DNA of 31,505 nt, from positions 1 through 31,505 of the forward strand of contig JAEOSL010000031.1 of NCBI GenBank assembly GCA_016840385.1. Direction: 5' to 3'. The notes under the pieces were generated by a model. The model made no database searches, was not told where the DNA came from, and saw nothing but the letters and a program-made list of their open reading frames with translations. Source of the DNA: Candidatus Thorarchaeota archaeon. GTDB taxonomy: Archaea; Asgardarchaeota; Thorarchaeia; Thorarchaeales; Thorarchaeaceae. Below are positions 8,811 through 16,235 of the stretch, one piece after another; position 1 is the stretch's first letter; each line of letters begins with the position of its first letter. A program made the translations under genes and the position numbers.

Positions 8811-10580
8811 TCAGAGAATGTGTTCTTCTTCTTTCTTCGTCTTACCATCCTTGTATCTATGTTTATCCTTCTCATATATTGTGTCAAATAGTGGAATTCG
8901 TGCTGGTAGAGGTAACTCCCTGTAGGACGCTGTGACAATTGCTTCACCACGGGACATGACTCGAAATTCATTCTCGAATCCGTTGATATTCACACTGGCA
9001 TTTTCTATACAGGCCTTGATCTCCCGTTCATTACCAAGACGTAAGTTGATTTCGGTGTTCATTTGGCTCAAGATAACATTGTCAAGAACACTCACCTGTT
9101 GACTTACAACTAGTAAACCAATATTGAACTTCCGTCCCTGACGAGAAATGTCTTTGAAAACAGATTGTCCACGCATCAAGACGGGATTCAGGATTGATGG
9201 AGCCTCTTCCACGGTCACTTGGATTACCGGTAGTTTTCGGGGATCACGAACTTCAGACGAATCTGCAACACCATCTTTTCCATAGAAGGTTCGTGCTTTC
9301 TGCTTTACACGATTGAAGAAACTATGGGGTAATCGTCTCTGACCTTGAGTTTCAAAGTCACCCAAGTTACCACTACTCTTCAAGGCGCGACGCATATCGG
9401 ATAATGTTCGTGTGACAATTGTGGTCAACAAGAATTGCTCCGTATCACTCATCAAGCTCGTATTGACAACAAGAATTCTCCCGGTTTCCATTGCAAAGAA
9501 GATATCATCAAGAATAGATGTTCCCGAATCTATGAAGATGGGAGACCGCTCCAAGAAACTCAATCTACGTTTCACGGCTCTTAGCGTACCAACAGAAATC
9601 GAGCCAGGGATTGAGTCCTCATCCATACTTAGAATAGAATCTATCCAGTTCTCTCCTACGGAATGGTACTGTGAATCAATAAATGAGGACATTTCAGCAG
9701 TATATTCTCTAATTGAATAGAGGTCTCGAGGCTGTATCTCGGAATAGAGGATGCGTATTTCTCGAGTATACGCCCGAATGTCTCTAGTTGTGGCACTCTT
9801 GTGGGTTGTTAGATAATAGAAATCGCCAATCACATCGGTACGGGTTGTAGAACTCATGTCCTTGACAATACTCTGAATTCCATACTTATCGACTCCTTTC
9901 GCAAATTCATCATGTGGGTCAATACAGAATGCAGAGAGTCTAGGTTTGTCAGAATTCGGATTGCGTATTGCATCAAGATTAGTATCAATAATCGATTTGA
10001 TCAGGACCATCATCAGGTTACTTTTTCCAGCACCAGTAGATCCGAATATCCCTACATGCATTGGAAGATACATAATTGGAATCTTAACTGGAACATTGAG
10101 TGTTTTTTCACCTACCTGTAAATCCCCAATGTGTACTTCTCCATCAGTTTGACATGCTAACATTTCTTGAACGAATTCGTCAGATGTACCAGGCACTGGT
10201 CGATACACTGATGCAAGATGGTCAGGTAGTCGACGTGGAGATTTGAATGTCCATTCTCCTTTCTCATCCTTCTCCGCATAACCAAGCATTCTTCCACCTA
10301 ATGAGAGAAGCATATTCCTATCAATTCCAGAGAGATAGGCATCACCCTCAACCATGAGCGTACCTGCTATCCTTGACATATCATCTACTTGGCGAAGGTA
10401 GTTCTCTAAACCTAGAACTCTGAAGAAGAAGACTCTTTCATTTCCATCACGATCGGAGTATATCATGAATATCTCTCCTACGCTGATATCACGATTTCGT
10501 CCCATGATACCTAGAGTAGTCTGATTTCCAACTCCAACTTTTCCGTAGAGTTCACCAAGTTTGTCTTTATCGATTTTCAT
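8811..10580 (-). CDS. herA: DNA double-strand end translocase HerA
   Basis: Hexameric FtsK/HerA-type ATPase that drives NurA nuclease along DNA during end resection. An N-terminal HAS-barrel (about residues 10-100) is followed by the RecA-like core with Walker A GSTGAGKS at 180-187. Walker B is VIQVTVEE (452-459), and VVSQQVSVLDNVI with an arginine-rich LRLGNERE follows, as in HerA. At 589 residues it has normal length. ATG at 10580 has a GAGG Shine-Dalgarno 8 bp upstream. It starts 15 bp after the nurA stop and ends 11 bp before mre11. The gene order nurA-herA-mre11-rad50 is a known archaeal arrangement, which supports all four assignments. Confidence 0.96.
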   Translation of the reverse strand: MKIDKDKLGELYGKVGVGNQTTLGIMGRNRDISVGEIFMIYSDRDGNERVFFFRVLGLENYLRQVDDMSRIAGTLMVEGDAYLSGIDRNMLLSLGGRMLGYAEKDEKGEWTFKSPRRLPDHLASVYRPVPGTSDEFVQEMLACQTDGEVHIGDLQVGEKTLNVPVKIPIMYLPMHVGIFGSTGAGKSNLMMVLIKSIIDTNLDAIRNPNSDKPRLSAFCIDPHDEFAKGVDKYGIQSIVKDMSSTTRTDVIGDFYYLTTHKSATTRDIRAYTREIRILYSEIQPRDLYSIREYTAEMSSFIDSQYHSVGENWIDSILSMDEDSIPGSISVGTLRAVKRRLSFLERSPIFIDSGTSILDDIFFAMETGRILVVNTSLMSDTEQFLLTTIVTRTLSDMRRALKSSGNLGDFETQGQRRLPHSFFNRVKQKARTFYGKDGVADSSEVRDPRKLPVIQVTVEEAPSILNPVLMRGQSVFKDISRQGRKFNIGLLVVSQQVSVLDNVILSQMNTEINLRLGNEREIKACIENASVNINGFENEFRVMSRGEAIVTASYRELPLPARIPLFDTIYEKDKHRYKDGKTKKEEEHIL

Positions 10581-10595
10581 GTTATTTTCCTCACT

Positions 10596-11888
10596 TTACA
10601 AATCATAATCAGCACGGAGGTCCTGTGCTTTTCGTTTATCGAGTCCCATCTCATTTCGAACATCCATGCACACATCCTTTGCTAGTCGAAGGTCTTCATG
10701 GCTTAATTTACACGAAACATGAGCTAATGCAAGAGGTACTGGATAACCATACCATCGGGCATCTCTAGACATGAACTCAAGCTCTGCAAAGAGTGCTTTC
10801 TCATTCTCACGAGTGGCTTTTGGATCCGTTGGAACAAATATATTCTGAAGCCACCAAATTCGATCAAAATCAATCCTTGAAGGTCTATTATCCTTCGAGA
10901 AACTGTACAGGTAGGGAACTGCCAACATAGGGGGAATGTATGTTCGATCCTCGTAAATATGCAAACCGCCTTCAGGATCATCTTTACTGGGTAGATGACA
11001 GAACCACTTTGCAGTTTCTCCAAATACTTCTCGTGCCATGCCAGCAATACGGTGAGCAAAGGGGATTGTATGATTCTTGCTAACAGCACATAGAATCACA
11101 TTCTTCTGCCTTGCTAAGGCACAGAGGTCTCTGAGCATGAACCCACTGGGCATCGATGGATATCGACGTACAAAGTGCATGAATACTGATAGTGCACCAT
11201 CAATGAGAAGATACTTCGGACAGATATCACTCGTAAGAACATTACGAGCTGCTGCATATTCACTTACCTTTCTGATCTCCTCATGAACAGTGGCATTTGT
11301 CAATGATTGCTCCCTAGAAATCAGTGATTCTATATCTTTCAATCGTGGAATGTATTTTTCATAATCAGTGCCTGTGAGATCAGAGAACGAAGAAACCTTT
11401 CCAGGCTTGTAATCTTTGAAGAACGGAAGAGTCAGACTAGCCACATCTTTCAACGGATAGATGTTTGCTAATGTTTCTGCCAATTTTGTACGAGCATCAT
11501 TACGCACTCCTGAGTGCCAGTGAGTGTCTATGTTGGGTTGTTCACCTAACTCGTTCTCAAGGGTTTCTCGTTCAACGGGAGAAAATAGATTCTCAGAGTG
11601 TGTATTTGTATCTACTACAACAGTGGATGTGCTAAGTAAGTGAATTCGAATATCATCGAGTGTCATTAGACTATCCGTACCAGATCCATCGATTCCAGCT
11701 ATTCTGTAATCACTTTCCAGAATGATATCGGATCTATATGGAGTGAAGGTATCTAGAAGACGTTCTTTGATGCGGACTTCGTCTTTAGCAAATTCTTGTT
11801 CATCACGGCGGTCCTGCTGATTTTTGATATCTGTAAAAACCATTTTCAGTTTTCGTCTAAAGTTCTCAGTGAGAATTTTATCTAACAT
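10596..11888 (-). CDS. nurA: 5'-3' DNA nuclease NurA
   Basis: NurA-domain nuclease that works with HerA to produce 3' single-stranded tails. The protein shows the two acidic motifs of the fold, AGIDGSG (about residues 64-70) and YLLIDGALS (about 227-235), then VSKNHTIPFAHRIAG. Near the C-terminus is YPVPLALAHV followed by a helix-rich tail, as in other NurA proteins. Two starts are possible: ATG at 11888, preceded by GGAGTGAG, or GTG at 11909 with no visible ribosome-binding site; I prefer the ATG. It is the first gene of the operon. The leader between its TATA box and start holds a 9-bp inverted repeat. Identification is supported both by motifs and by position next to herA. Confidence 0.92.
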   Translation of the reverse strand: MLDKILTENFRRKLKMVFTDIKNQQDRRDEQEFAKDEVRIKERLLDTFTPYRSDIILESDYRIAGIDGSGTDSLMTLDDIRIHLLSTSTVVVDTNTHSENLFSPVERETLENELGEQPNIDTHWHSGVRNDARTKLAETLANIYPLKDVASLTLPFFKDYKPGKVSSFSDLTGTDYEKYIPRLKDIESLISREQSLTNATVHEEIRKVSEYAAARNVLTSDICPKYLLIDGALSVFMHFVRRYPSMPSGFMLRDLCALARQKNVILCAVSKNHTIPFAHRIAGMAREVFGETAKWFCHLPSKDDPEGGLHIYEDRTYIPPMLAVPYLYSFSKDNRPSRIDFDRIWWLQNIFVPTDPKATRENEKALFAELEFMSRDARWYGYPVPLALAHVSCKLSHEDLRLAKDVCMDVRNEMGLDKRKAQDLRADYDL

Positions 11889-11907
11889 AGAATTCAACTC
11901 ACTCCAC

Positions 11908-11945
11908 ACAGGATGTCAAGGACCAAGAATCCATCAACATCCTGT
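11908..11945. promoter_or_regulatory. 9-bp inverted repeat in the nurA promoter/leader
   Basis: ACAGGATGT at 11908-11916 and its exact complement-mirror ACATCCTGT at 11937-11945 are about 29 bp centre to centre, close to three helical turns. One arm lies between the TATA box and the expected transcription start, the other just downstream. It could be an operator bound by a dimeric regulator, or an RNA hairpin in the leader. Sequence alone does not decide. Confidence 0.4.
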
Positions 11946-11956
11946 CCTGATAGCGT

Positions 11957-11965
11957 AATAAAAAG
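11957..11965 (-). promoter_or_regulatory. Putative TATA box of the nurA-herA-mre11-rad50 operon
   Basis: On the minus strand the element reads TTTTTATTA preceded by ACC, which may belong to a BRE. It predicts a transcription start near 11932, giving a leader of about 25-45 bases ahead of nurA. Confidence 0.5.
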
Positions 11966-12013
11966 GTAACACTCGGTGGGGAAGAGATTGAGAAAAGAGC
12001 GCTTTGTGTAGGA

Positions 12014-12029
12014 TGTAGATACATCTACA
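12014..12029. promoter_or_regulatory. Palindrome in the nurA / MBL-fold intergenic region
   Basis: TGTAGAT and ATCTACA form a perfect 7+7 bp inverted repeat around a 2-bp centre. It lies between the two divergent promoters, upstream of both TATA boxes. Such a compact palindrome looks like a dimeric transcription-factor site. Confidence 0.4.
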
Positions 12030-12048
12030 CGCAATTTCCTTATTATGA

Positions 12049-12068
12049 ATAAATTCATCAGAATTTAT
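12049..12068. promoter_or_regulatory. Palindrome overlapping the MBL-fold gene promoter
   Basis: ATAAATTC (12049-12056) and GAATTTAT (12061-12068) form a perfect 8-bp inverted repeat with a 4-bp spacer. The right arm overlaps the TATA-like TTTATAG, so a bound protein would be placed to block TBP. AT-rich composition raises the odds of chance occurrence. Confidence 0.35.
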
Positions 12069-12070
12069 AG
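12064..12070 (+). promoter_or_regulatory. Putative TATA box of the MBL-fold gene
   Basis: TTTATAG lies about 52 bp upstream of the TTG start at 12122, predicting a start site near 12092 and a leader of about 30 bases. Confidence 0.4.
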
Positions 12071-12121
12071 CAGCAGTGATTCTGGCTCGACCGTGTACAT
12101 GAGCTGACGGGAAGTGATTGT

Positions 12122-12817
12122 TTGCTGAATATAAAGTACTTTGGACATACATCGTTTGCATTAGAAGCAAAAGGAACTACAATTCTATTGAACCCTGGAA
12201 TTCTTGAGGGCAAGCCTCTTGTCCCTGATGATTTTCAGGCAAGAATAGTAATTGCTACTAACCATGTTGACGATGCCATTGGCAATTCAGCAGCAATATC
12301 AGTAAATGCTAAAGCTTGGTTCCTCGGAAACAAAGATACTGCGGATAAAGCAGCAGAACAAGGCGTTAAGCCGTGGTTACTTCATGTTCTTGAACCTGAA
12401 GTTCCCTACGAGGTGCCTGATGTAACGATCACTGGATACTCTCTCGCAAGAATTGATGAAGAAGCAGGAGGTCGAATTGACAATCTTGGTCTCATCATCG
12501 AGATGGGAGGTATGAAAATAGGCTATCTTGGTGATAGTGCTATTCGTGGCCTGTTTGAACAACTGGAAATGGATATTCTCATCGTCCCTGTTGGGGGAGG
12601 AGCAACATTTCAGGTTAAAGATGCAGTTAGTCTTTGTATTGATGCGAAACCACGTATTGGAATACCAATGCGATGGACTGCAGAGGACCAACCAAAGAAG
12701 TTCTCAAAATACATAGAACAATTTAGTAAAGGTACTAAGCCTGTGCTTATGGAACCTGACCAAGTTCTAACTGTACAATGGGCTGGTGGTCAAGAATTTC
12801 GATACGAGCTAAACTGA
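12122..12817 (+). CDS. Metallo-beta-lactamase-fold protein (UPF0173/UlaG-like) with eroded metal site
   Basis: Protein of 231 residues that follows the UPF0173-type MBL fold along its length: IKYFGHTSFALEAKGTTILLNP at the start, YLGDSAIRGLF in the middle, ILIVPVGGGATFQVKDAV, then IGIPMRW and VLMEPDQ. The expected H-x-H-x-D-H metal motif is replaced by ATNHVDDAIGN, the later His by Tyr in TGYSL, and IPxH by IPMRW. Only the Asp of GDS and one Asp of the first motif remain, so it is unlikely to bind two zincs in the usual way. A non-catalytic or binding role is possible. The start is TTG with a weak upstream GTGA-type site. It is divergent from nurA and 73 bp ahead of the DUF11-like gene. Fold sure, function unknown. 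Confidence 0.85.
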   Translation: MLNIKYFGHTSFALEAKGTTILLNPGILEGKPLVPDDFQARIVIATNHVDDAIGNSAAISVNAKAWFLGNKDTADKAAEQGVKPWLLHVLEPEVPYEVPDVTITGYSLARIDEEAGGRIDNLGLIIEMGGMKIGYLGDSAIRGLFEQLEMDILIVPVGGGATFQVKDAVSLCIDAKPRIGIPMRWTAEDQPKKFSKYIEQFSKGTKPVLMEPDQVLTVQWAGGQEFRYELN

Positions 12818-12890
12818 TATTCCCAAATAGAGTGAATACGGAAGTCAGAAAACTCCCTGACTGAGTGAAAAATGACAATGGGTGCATTAG

Positions 12891-14678
12891 ATGAGTGAGA
12901 ATACAAAGAAGAATGTGATTATCGATCTCGAGGAATCAGAGAAGACTCAACTAGGCGTTGTGAGTGAGCTCGAGAGTATTGAAGTCACAGGTAAATTGAG
13001 TGTCATCAATGTTTCAGAGCGGAGTCGTATCTGGAACGTTAAAGTACACCTCGGTGATTCACGTGATTCAACAGATATCGCTGATGAAACACTATCAGGT
13101 GGCGAGGTTGATGTTGGTGGTACTTGGGAAAGTGGATATGGTGTTACAGTAAAAGCACCAATTGTGACTCTTTCAGAAGTCTATGACACGTGTGGAGATG
13201 TTGAAACTGAAGAGGCACACTGGGCATATGTCAGCAGTAAAGATAACCCAGTAAAAATCACAATCACGATTAAGAACGAAACCGATGGTGAAATTGACAG
13301 TATCATTCTAAACAAGACAATTCCATCAGAGCTATCCAACGTTCAGGTTATTTCTTCCAAATCTGGTACGGCTGAATTCGATGAAGGCACAAAACAGATT
13401 GTCTGGAAAGATTTCGTCATTTATCCCAAGGAAGAAACCAACATTGTCATAGGAGCCACAGGTCAAGTTCATGATACTGAACCTAAGAGTGCAGGTGAGA
13501 TTGTTCTTACCTACATAGGTGAAAACCAACAGAGATCTGTTTTGAATCCAGACCTTACAGCACTCACAGAGTTCCTGATGGGAATTGAAACAGCTGAAAC
13601 CGAACCAAATCAATGGGAATGCACACTAGAATGCTCCAATGAGAGTGATATGATCGTAAGACTTGACAAAGCAGAAGTCTATCTAACTCCAGAAGGAGGC
13701 GGTGAAAAACAGAAGATGATTGATGCCGCACCCAGCATCGAACTTTCACCAGATCAGGAATGGTCAGCATCCTTTGAAGTAGCAAGTAAGGAAACGCCAA
13801 AATGCACTCAGGAGATTCTATACACACCTGTCAGAGTAATCAAAAAGAGAGTACTTGGTACAATCGAGAAGACTCCGCAGGTAGTACCTATCTACAAGAT
13901 AGAGTATACAAAGGAGTTTGATCCACCAACTGTAAACAGCTTTGACAAGACCCCAGTAGAAGTAACAATTGAAGTTACAAACGCGGGTACTGCTAAGCTA
14001 AACGAAGTCTTCATCGAGGACAATCTACCTGATGATGTTATGCCACCAACAAGTGAACACATCACTGTCTGGATACGTGGTGAAGAATTCACAGGTGCAT
14101 ACGAGTTTGCCATTGATCCAGAAGATCAGGATCCAGAAAAACCACACAAGATTTCCTTCAAGATCGAGAATCTAAAGGACACCATTGGAGAATTAGAGCC
14201 TGGTGAGTCTGTGAAGGTCAATTATGCAGTAATGGCTTGGAGAAGCCGACCAGAAAAAGAATATCCATCACCAATCATATGTAAAGCCAATATCTACCCT
14301 GCTGGAATTCCTGCAGAAGCTGCTAGCCCAGAAGATGGACACAAACTTGGTGTCATCTACAAGAAGCGAGCAATTTCAACCAAGAAAGCTATCAACAAGG
14401 GTGCTGGTGCTGGTGAATACATCATCGTGCTAGTAGTTTCTAATAAAGGAGAAGTTACAGCTGAAAACATTGAGATGATTGATTGGATTCCTTCAGGTTT
14501 CGAATATATCGGAACAGACCCAGAGGATGATCAACCAGAAATTGTCAGTGTTGCTGACGGTGCAAACATGGTTTGGAGCTGGGCTCGTATGAATCCAGGC
14601 GACAAGAAAAAGATGAGAGTCACTGTACAAGGTGAAGGCGAATACGAACGCCGTGAGCCAGAAGTGACTTCGATTTAA
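12891..14678 (+). CDS. DUF11-like multi-domain beta-sandwich protein without signal peptide
   Basis: Acidic protein of 595 residues made of repeated beta-sandwich units. Typical DUF11/CARDB-like phrases are VKITITIKNETDGEIDSI (about 118-135), VEVTIEVTNAGTAKLNEVFI (about 350-370) and IIVLVVSNKGEVTAENIEMI (about 506-525); each is followed by a segment like LPDDVMPP or IPSGFEY and a closing basic/acidic strand. Such domains usually belong to secreted or surface proteins, but here the N-terminus (MSENTKKNVIIDLEESEKTQ) has no signal peptide and no membrane anchor is visible. It is therefore probably cytosolic, or exported by an unrecognised route. The ATG is preceded by GGGTG. A small hairpin (12843-12862) lies just upstream, and a strong hairpin follows the stop. 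Function unknown. Confidence 0.75.
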   Translation: MSENTKKNVIIDLEESEKTQLGVVSELESIEVTGKLSVINVSERSRIWNVKVHLGDSRDSTDIADETLSGGEVDVGGTWESGYGVTVKAPIVTLSEVYDTCGDVETEEAHWAYVSSKDNPVKITITIKNETDGEIDSIILNKTIPSELSNVQVISSKSGTAEFDEGTKQIVWKDFVIYPKEETNIVIGATGQVHDTEPKSAGEIVLTYIGENQQRSVLNPDLTALTEFLMGIETAETEPNQWECTLECSNESDMIVRLDKAEVYLTPEGGGEKQKMIDAAPSIELSPDQEWSASFEVASKETPKCTQEILYTPVRVIKKRVLGTIEKTPQVVPIYKIEYTKEFDPPTVNSFDKTPVEVTIEVTNAGTAKLNEVFIEDNLPDDVMPPTSEHITVWIRGEEFTGAYEFAIDPEDQDPEKPHKISFKIENLKDTIGELEPGESVKVNYAVMAWRSRPEKEYPSPIICKANIYPAGIPAEAASPEDGHKLGVIYKKRAISTKKAINKGAGAGEYIIVLVVSNKGEVTAENIEMIDWIPSGFEYIGTDPEDDQPEIVSVADGANMVWSWARMNPGDKKKMRVTVQGEGEYERREPEVTSI

Positions 14679-14698
14679 TATCAGAAATGAACGAGTAG

Positions 14699-14718
14699 CC
14701 GCGGGAATCAACCCGCGG
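14699..14718. terminator. GC-rich hairpin between convergent genes
   Basis: CCGCGGG (14699-14705) and CCCGCGG (14712-14718) form a perfect 7-bp stem with a 6-base loop, followed on the plus strand by TCTATTCAGTTATTTTAT. It lies 20 bp after the DUF11-like stop and 27 bp from the end of the convergent operon, so it could end transcription from both sides. Confidence 0.6.
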
Positions 14719-14745
14719 TCTATTCAGTTATTTTATAGAAACAGA

Positions 14746-15081
14746 TTATTCTCCAACTTTTTCGAGCTCTCTTCTTGTTTCAGCAAGCTCTGCATCAATA
14801 TCAGCCAGAGGAAAAGTATCAGATGCCTCTTCTGTAATCTGAGTGTCCAGATTATACAGAACTTTGAATCCATTCAGTGCTTTATGAAGTGCATCGGATA
14901 TCTCAAGAATTGCAGAACCCAGGTCTGCCTCGGTCATCTCTTCCTCAGAGTGAGTATATACAAAGTCATAGGCACCCTTGAGAGGCTTAAAGCCAAGAGC
15001 TAATAGTTTCTTTACAATTACAGAGGGTGAAGCACCTTCACTGTAGAACCATACTTGTACACGGGTTTCATATCTAGACAT
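14746..15081 (-). CDS. Conserved-looking small protein of unknown function
   Basis: I do not recognise this 111-residue protein. The first 70 residues look like a compact alpha/beta fold, with a strand (TRVQVWFYSEG), a helix (PSVIVKKLLALGF) and a second strand (KGAYDFVYTHSE), resembling a ferredoxin-like half. The C-terminal part is a charged helix ending in AELAETRRELEKVGE. There is no signal peptide or membrane segment. ATG at 15081 has a GAGGT Shine-Dalgarno 8 bp upstream. It follows the archaeosine radical SAM gene by 69 bp on the same strand and may be the last gene of that operon, which would make it a candidate accessory factor; that link is only positional. Confidence 0.7.
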   Translation of the reverse strand: MSRYETRVQVWFYSEGASPSVIVKKLLALGFKPLKGAYDFVYTHSEEEMTEADLGSAILEISDALHKALNGFKVLYNLDTQITEEASDTFPLADIDAELAETRRELEKVGE

Positions 15082-15150
15082 AATACGTTACCTCATTTAC
15101 TCAGAATAATGGCATCGCAAGTTAGTTGGTTTATGACCTTTCTGATTAAC

Positions 15151-16233
15151 TTACCGATGAACAAGGAACGATACGTCTTCATGAGTAAGAGTATGGTTCC
15201 ACAAATTCCTGCATTCACATTGCAATCCGTCAAATGCTTGGACATCCTGTGTTAGTGAAAACTGACGAATGGCATTGACAATCGATGTATCACATCTACC
15301 ACAGTTGTGGGTTCCTCGTTTCTTCCCTGCTGCGGCAGGATCACATACAACCCTTGCAGCTCCCTTTGCTGCTTTATGGGCATATTGGAGAACCTCGACC
15401 ACAGACCAAAGCCAAGGAGGTCTATACCGCTGTTTCTTCCACAGGAATTCCACTAAGGTATTACTCTGAACATTAACTGGATTGAGTGAAACCGTTGTTG
15501 CGCCTGCATTGATTGCATCACTGATGGTCTTTTGCGCATCAAGTAGTGCATCACGTTCAGTAAGAAACGGAGGTTTCAGGAGAATATATGCACGCATTCC
15601 TATATCGTGTTTCTTACCAAGGTCAACAGACTCTTTGAAGGCTGCAAAATCGAAATTCTTGTTGACACACAAGGAACGAATTAGATCACTGCTACTCTCA
15701 AGACCCATAGCTAACTCTATGGAACGGTTTCCCAATAGAGAGCGCACTTCTTCAAGAATTGGATCTAGTACATATTCTGGCCGCGATTCCAAGACAACCT
15801 CTTTGATACGCTCATCATTTGAGATCTCAGTCAGTATAAGATTACGTGCTTCATCAGGAATCTCTTCTTTATCCAGAAAACTACCGCTAGTATAGATCTT
15901 CACTGATAGAGGTGATGATGCATTCTCCAGCATCTTCATTGCTTCCATAAATTGATTGAATAACTCATCAGAAGATGGATTCATACTCGTTCCGTCAAGA
16001 AGATAGCTACACATTGTGCAACCGCCTTCACTACTTCGTGCATGAGCACAGCCCTCAGTCGAAAGAACGATCGAGAGTGCAGTACCTATTTCAGTTCCAA
16101 TCCTTGCTTGTGTTGTCCACGCAGCTGCTGGTTTGTTTGGGTTCTTAGCACGTCTCTTGACTAAAGAAACACCTCGAGATTTGGATGATGCATTCTTCAC
16201 CAATGTTTGCATTTCTTCTAACACATCAACCAT
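15151..16233 (-). CDS. raSEA: Radical SAM enzyme for archaeosine formation (archaeosine synthase beta subunit)
   Basis: Radical SAM protein of about 360 residues of the TIGR01210 type. The cluster-binding cysteines are in GCAHARSSEGGCTMCSY (C62, C72, C75 in this numbering, C-x9-C-x2-C), an unusual spacing typical of this family. A TIM-barrel-like core follows. The C-terminus carries further cysteines (NCGRC and CEC), probably a zinc site. In the known pathway, ArcS joins lysine to the preQ0 base of tRNA position 15 and this enzyme cleaves the adduct to give archaeosine. Placement directly after arcS supports the call. Three starts lie together: TTG 16239, ATG 16236, ATG 16233. I chose 16233 because GGAGG is 7 bp upstream; either ATG nearly touches or overlaps the arcS stop. 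Confidence 0.9.
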   Translation of the reverse strand: MVDVLEEMQTLVKNASSKSRGVSLVKRRAKNPNKPAAAWTTQARIGTEIGTALSIVLSTEGCAHARSSEGGCTMCSYLLDGTSMNPSSDELFNQFMEAMKMLENASSPLSVKIYTSGSFLDKEEIPDEARNLILTEISNDERIKEVVLESRPEYVLDPILEEVRSLLGNRSIELAMGLESSSDLIRSLCVNKNFDFAAFKESVDLGKKHDIGMRAYILLKPPFLTERDALLDAQKTISDAINAGATTVSLNPVNVQSNTLVEFLWKKQRYRPPWLWSVVEVLQYAHKAAKGAARVVCDPAAAGKKRGTHNCGRCDTSIVNAIRQFSLTQDVQAFDGLQCECRNLWNHTLTHEDVSFLVHR

Positions 16234-16235
16234 CA

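Noticed and set aside
11934..12170. 78-codon minus-strand frame in the nurA / MBL-fold gap
   Set aside because: It overlaps the two promoters and the start of the MBL-fold gene, lacks a ribosome site and resembles no protein. Probably not coding.
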